Positions 60,677 to 64,000 of a DNA stretch of 64,000 bases are shown piece by piece. The stretch is taken from the NCBI RefSeq assembly GCF_029581275.1, contig NZ_CP120742.1, positions 6,076,501 through 6,140,500 on the forward strand. Reading direction: 5' to 3'. The position numbers and the translations under genes were made by a program. The stretch's first letter is position 1; each line of letters starts with the position of its first letter. The notes below the pieces were generated by a model. The model made no database searches and was not told the DNA's origin. It saw only the letters and a list, made by a program, of their open reading frames with translations. Origin of the DNA: Micromonospora sp. WMMD1155 (lineage in GTDB: Bacteria > Actinomycetota > Actinomycetes > Mycobacteriales > Micromonosporaceae).

Positions 60677-61840
60677 TCAGCCCGCCGGAGGTCTCCAGTC
60701 GGCGTAGCGGGCCATGCTCCGCAGGGCGGCTCGGGCCGGGGTGAGCCGCAACGCGCCGTCCCGGACCGCGACGGCCAGTGGGTTGCGCAGTTGCTGACCG
60801 AAACGGCCGGCGGTGAAGGAGGCCCGGGCGACGCTCTGACTGCGCGGCCGACGCTGCTCGTCGTACGCGGCCAGCGCGGCGGGCACCGTGGCGGCGCCGT
60901 CGGCGCAGACGGCACCCAGCACCACCGCGTCCTCGATGGCCTGCCCGGCGCCCTGCCCGAGGTTGGGTGTCATGGCGTGGGCGGCGTCGCCGAGGAGCGC
61001 GACGCGTCCCCGCACGTACGTGGGCAGCGGCACGGCCAGGTGATGGATGTCGTTGCGCAGGACGACTCCGGGTGGGGTCGCCGCCATCAGCGCCGGGATG
61101 GGGGCGTGCCAGTCGCCGAAGCGCTCCCGCACAGCCGCCAACTCGTCGGGGGCGTGGCCGCCGGGTGGCGCGTTCACCGCGGCGTACCAGTAGAGCCGCC
61201 CGTCGCCGATCGGCACCATGCCGAACTCGGCGCCCGGTCCCCAGGTGATGGCGGCCGGGACCGGGTCGGGAAACTCGATGGCCGCCCGCCAGGCGGTCGA
61301 GCCCGCGTACACCGGGCCGGGGTGTCGCGGCCACAGCTGGGCGCGGACCCGGCTGCGGAGGCCGTCGGCCCCGACCACCAGGTCGGCGCGGAGGGTGTGC
61401 GAGCCGTCGGGCCGCCGGTAGCGGACCTCGGCCTGGTCCGGGTCGGTCTCGACGTGCTCCACGGTGGCGTCGGTGTGCAGGGACGCGGCGGGCAGGGCCT
61501 CGCGCAGGGTGCGGTGCAGCGTGGCCCGGTGCACGCCGAGCGCCGTGGTGCCCAACTGTCGGACCATCTCGCCGGCGTCCACCCGGGACAGCCACCGCCC
61601 GTGCCGGTCGCGGATCCCGCCGGGTGCCTCGGCGTGCCCGCCGTCGCGCAGGGCCGGGCCGAGGCCGAGGGCGTCCAGCCCCCGTACGGCGTTGGCCATC
61701 AGGCTCAAGCCGGCGCCGACCTCGCGCAGCTCGGCGGCGCGTTCCAGCACGGTGACCCGCCAGCCGCGCCGGTGCAGGGCGAGGGCGGCGCTCAACCCGC
61801 CGATGCCGCCCCCCACCACCACCGCGTGTGAGTCGTCCAT
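60677..61840 (-). CDS. FAD-dependent aromatic-type monooxygenase
   Basis: This 387-residue group A flavin hydroxylase has VVVGGGIGGLSAALAL (FAD dinucleotide fold), LVVGADGLRSRVR (DG motif) and LLGDAAHAMTPNLGQGAGQAIEDAVVL (GD motif). Substrates of this class are usually aromatic acids or polyketides. It is divergent from a TetR gene with a perfect operator between them, so it is probably induced by a ligand of that TetR. Confidence 0.92.
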   Translation of the reverse strand: MDDSHAVVVGGGIGGLSAALALHRRGWRVTVLERAAELREVGAGLSLMANAVRGLDALGLGPALRDGGHAEAPGGIRDRHGRWLSRVDAGEMVRQLGTTALGVHRATLHRTLREALPAASLHTDATVEHVETDPDQAEVRYRRPDGSHTLRADLVVGADGLRSRVRAQLWPRHPGPVYAGSTAWRAAIEFPDPVPAAITWGPGAEFGMVPIGDGRLYWYAAVNAPPGGHAPDELAAVRERFGDWHAPIPALMAATPPGVVLRNDIHHLAVPLPTYVRGRVALLGDAAHAMTPNLGQGAGQAIEDAVVLGAVCADGAATVPAALAAYDEQRRPRSQSVARASFTAGRFGQQLRNPLAVAVRDGALRLTPARAALRSMARYADWRPPAG

Positions 61841-61850
61841 CTCGTCCCAC

Positions 61851-61870
61851 CCTTCTACACCTGTAGAAGG
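61851..61870. promoter_or_regulatory. TetR operator between monooxygenase and TetR genes
   Basis: CCTTCTACA and TGTAGAAGG are perfect 9-bp arms around CC. The site is 10 bp from the monooxygenase start and 37 bp from the TetR start, so one dimer could control both promoters. Confidence 0.75.
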
Positions 61871-61907
61871 AGGATACTACCTGCGGACCTTGAGAAGGGG
61901 GAGTGCC

Positions 61908-62537
61908 GTGACGGCCCGGACGAACCGGATCGCGCTGCTGACCGACGCGGCCATCGAGCTGATCGCCGACGGTGGCATGCGAGCGCTGACCCACCGGGCG
62001 GTCGACGGCCGCGCTGGAATGCCCCCCGGCACCACCTCCGCGTACCTGCGGACCCGACAGGCGCTGATCGAGGCGGTGGTGGGGCGGCTCGCCGACCGCG
62101 ACCGGGCCGACCTGGCGGCCTACGACCTGCCGACCGAACCGCCGCCCCCGACGCCCGGGCCCCGGCTCGACAGCGCCGCCCTCGACGCGCTCGCCGCCGG
62201 CGTCGCCGAGGTGCTCGACAGGTGGCTGAGCGTCGGGCGCAGTCGGACCCTGGCCCGGTACGCCTGCCTGTTGGAGGCGGTGCACCGGCCCGAGCTGCGG
62301 GGCATCCTGCACCACGGCATCGGTCAGCGGGTGCAGGCCCGGGACCTGCTGGCCCGGGCCGGGGCGACCGACCCCGACCGGCAGGGCGACCAGTTCGTCG
62401 CGTTCGTGGACGGGTTGCTCTTCGACCGGCTGGTCGGCGCCGGCGCGCTCACCGCCCCACCGCCCGGCAGTGCGGCCAGCCGCGCCGATCTGGGCACCGC
62501 CGTCCGTACGCTGCTGCGCGCCCTGACCGGAAGCTGA
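61908..62537 (+). CDS. TetR-family transcriptional regulator
   Basis: This 209-residue regulator has an N-terminal helix-turn-helix (LTDAAIELIADGGMRALTHRAVDGRAGMPPGTTSAYLRTR) in the usual TetR register and an all-helical ligand-binding domain. The GTG start at 61908 has GAAGGGGGA upstream; the earlier in-frame codons run through the operator and are unlikely. It probably represses the divergent monooxygenase. Confidence 0.9.
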   Translation: MTARTNRIALLTDAAIELIADGGMRALTHRAVDGRAGMPPGTTSAYLRTRQALIEAVVGRLADRDRADLAAYDLPTEPPPPTPGPRLDSAALDALAAGVAEVLDRWLSVGRSRTLARYACLLEAVHRPELRGILHHGIGQRVQARDLLARAGATDPDRQGDQFVAFVDGLLFDRLVGAGALTAPPPGSAASRADLGTAVRTLLRALTGS

Positions 62538-62749
62538 CCCGACCGGCGCGCGGGCGTGGCGGGTGCGCCGGCCTGTCGGTGCGCGGGCCGGGCCGGTCAG
62601 GTCCATTCGGCGCGGCCTGGTGGCGTGGGCCATCGGCGCGCTGGCCCCGGGAGAGCGCGCCGTGGAGCCCGGTGAGCAGGTCTGACGCGTGCTGGGAGAC
62701 GATCACCCTTGGACGGCCGTGGGCGGCCGGTGTGGTGCTGCGGTTCGGC

Positions 62750-62900
62750 CCTCTGGAGCTGAATCGTTTACGACATCGCGCCTGAAGCGGTGACGACATC
62801 GCGCCCGATGCGTTCGCGGCACGCGCCCGATTCGTGTGCGGCATGCGCCCGATTCGTGTGCGGCACGCGCCCGATTCGTTTGCGGCATCAGCTCCAAAGG
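62750..62900. repeat. 22-bp tandem array with terminal inverted repeats
   Basis: Four clear units of GCGCCCGATTCGTGTGCGGC plus two bases start at 62801, 62823, 62845 and 62867, with two decayed units before them. The block is bounded by CCTCTGGAGCTGA (62750-62762) and TCAGCTCCAAAGG (62888-62900), which are complementary at 12 of 13 positions. It looks like a compact dispersed repeat element. Confidence 0.75.
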
Positions 62901-62910
62901 CGGAGCGGGC

Positions 62911-62994
62911 GGCGGTACGGGGTGCGGGCGGGGTGCGGGCGGCAGGGTACGGGGTGCGGGCGGCAGGGTGCGGGGCGAGTGGCAAGGTGCGGGG
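62911..62994 (+). repeat. G-rich short tandem repeat
   Basis: GGCAGGGTACGGGGTGCGGG-like units recur two to three times. The many G-runs on the plus strand could form G-quadruplex. It lies upstream of the FUSC gene promoter region. Confidence 0.5.
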
Positions 62995-63132
62995 GCGAGC
63001 TGTGGGGTGGCGTGCGTCGGCGGTGGTGCCGGGGATTGACGGCACCCTGTCGTGCGGTTGCGGCGGGCCGGCGACGTGCGGTTCAGGCCGGGGTGCCCCG
63101 CGCCGGTCGGCGTGGGTAGGAGAGATCGGGTG

Positions 63133-64000
63133 ATGATGCGGTTCAGGGGCCTGCGGACGGCCGGCGGGCGGCTGCGACACGGTTGGCGGCCAGTGCTGGA
63201 GGCCACCGTCGCGGCGACGGTGGCCTGGCTGCTGGCCACCCGGTTGCTCGGGCACCCGCAACCCTTCTTCGCACCGGCCGCCGCGCTGATCGTTCTCGGT
63301 CAGGCTCGGGGGCAGCGCATTCGTCGGGCCGTCGAGGTCGTCCTCGGTGTCGCCGCCGGGGTGCTCGTCGCGGACCTGGTGGTGCAGGCGCTCGGCCCGG
63401 GCAGCACGTGGACGGTCTTCACCGTCATCCTGCTCACCGTCCTCCTCGCGGTGGCCTTCGGTGCCACCGGCGTGACCCTCGTGCAGGCCGCGGTCTCGGC
63501 GCTCTACCTGGTGGTGGTCGCCCCACCGGACGGGACGTTGGTGCCGTTCCGCTTCGTCGACGCGTTGATCGGGGGTGCGGTCGCGCTCGCGGCCAGCCTG
63601 CTGGTCGACGCCCGGCACCCCCTCGCTCCGCTGGTCGCCGAGGTGCGGCGGACCTTCGACGAGCTGGCCGGGCTGCTGGGCGGGATCGCCGACGCCCTCG
63701 GCCACGGTGACGAGGCCGCCGCCGTCGCGGCCCTGCGGCGGGCGCGGGGCATGGACGCCCGGGTGGACGGTCTGCGTGACGGGGTGCTGGCCGCCGGGGA
63801 GGCGCTGCGACTGCACGTCCGCCGACGTCGGCACATCGGCCGGTTACGGTCGGTGGACGAGTCGGTCCGCCAGACCGACTACGCGGTCCGCAACGTCCGG
63901 GTGCTGGCCCGCGCGGGCGTCACCCTCAGCCGCCTGCACACGTCGACGCCGCCCGAACTGGGCGCCGCCCTACGGTCGCTCGCCGAGGCGGTCCGGCAGG
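63133..64000 (+). CDS. FUSC-family/aromatic acid exporter-like membrane protein (3' partial)
   Basis: The frame is open from ATG 63133 to the window end (289 codons), so it is truncated only by the window. AGGAGAG 8 nt upstream supports the start; GTG 63130 is also possible. The N-terminal half has four to five hydrophobic segments (LEATVAATVAWLLATRLLG, TVFTVILLTVLLAVAFGATG, LVQAAVSALYLVVVAPP), then a soluble helical region beginning VAEVRRTFDELAGLL. This is the layout of FUSC/ArAE-type exporters of aromatic acids. The substrate is unknown. Confidence 0.75.
   Translation, partial: MMRFRGLRTAGGRLRHGWRPVLEATVAATVAWLLATRLLGHPQPFFAPAAALIVLGQARGQRIRRAVEVVLGVAAGVLVADLVVQALGPGSTWTVFTVILLTVLLAVAFGATGVTLVQAAVSALYLVVVAPPDGTLVPFRFVDALIGGAVALAASLLVDARHPLAPLVAEVRRTFDELAGLLGGIADALGHGDEAAAVAALRRARGMDARVDGLRDGVLAAGEALRLHVRRRRHIGRLRSVDESVRQTDYAVRNVRVLARAGVTLSRLHTSTPPELGAALRSLAEAVRQ

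Larger units (their letters stand above)
62538..63132. other. Gene-free interval with repeats
   Basis: No gene is supported in this 595-bp stretch. Bases 62538-62749 show nothing recognisable. The 22-bp repeat array with terminal inverted repeats occupies 62750-62900, and a G-rich tandem section lies at about 62911-62994. Short ORFs across the repeats, in both strands, are repeat translations. Confidence 0.6.

Noticed and set aside
62801..62888. CRISPR array
   Set aside because: Units are contiguous with no spacers and no cas genes nearby; it is a plain tandem repeat.

Overview
The window is about 72-75% GC, rich in GTG starts and 4-bp ATGA/GTGA gene overlaps. It carries MptB-type polyprenol-phosphate-mannose transferases, ALF-repeat secreted toxins and SARP regulation, which points to an actinomycete, most likely a Micromonosporaceae chromosome. 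No rRNA, tRNA, CRISPR array, integrase or transposase was recognised.

Layout. (1) 1-2645: the end of a drug-type ABC exporter (ATPase with a Gly/Ser repeat tail, plus permease). (2) 2957-5168: three hypothetical genes on the minus strand in a patch of lower GC. (3) 5323-8033: two translationally coupled membrane mannosyltransferases. (4) 8284-24804: a 14-gene plus-strand operon, here called CIS-A. It encodes a divergent contractile injection system (sheath, tube, spike, PAAR-like tip, gp25, baseplate J) with two large non-structural proteins in the middle. One has an apparent PD-(D/E)XK nuclease core. A palindromic double operator lies upstream and a SARP regulator downstream. (5) 25933-28292: a Tat-exported FAD oxidoreductase and a RelA/SpoT-type HD hydrolase. 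(6) 28380-41354: a divergent sugar-acid catabolism locus, with uronate isomerase, a fructuronate-reductase-type dehydrogenase, an L-fuconate-dehydratase-type enolase, two Gfo/Idh/MocA dehydrogenases, a LacI repressor with visible operators, a sugar ABC importer, and DUF624 and PmoA-type proteins. (7) 41464-46103: a secreted 1,378-residue polymorphic toxin (ALF repeats, Ala-rich coils, Hint domain, C-terminal toxin) and its candidate immunity gene, with a strong hairpin at the junction.

(8) 60467-46229, minus strand: a second contractile injection system, CIS-B, of the more familiar actinobacterial extracellular/cytoplasmic type. In order it has an LppM-type lipoprotein, a small holin-like protein, a membrane protein with HExxH, a DUF4255-type protein, sheath, tube, a disordered protein, LysM-type hub protein, VgrG spike, PAAR-like tip, gp25, baseplate J fused to a BNR propeller, tail protein I, and three membrane proteins, one with an Ig-TM-CBM layout. 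(9) 60677-64000: a FAD monooxygenase/TetR divergent pair with a perfect operator, a 22-bp repeat array, and the start of a FUSC-type exporter.

The main interest is two unrelated contractile systems about 21 kb apart. Neither has a recognisable AAA+ ATPase or tape-measure gene in the window, and each carries plausible effector genes.
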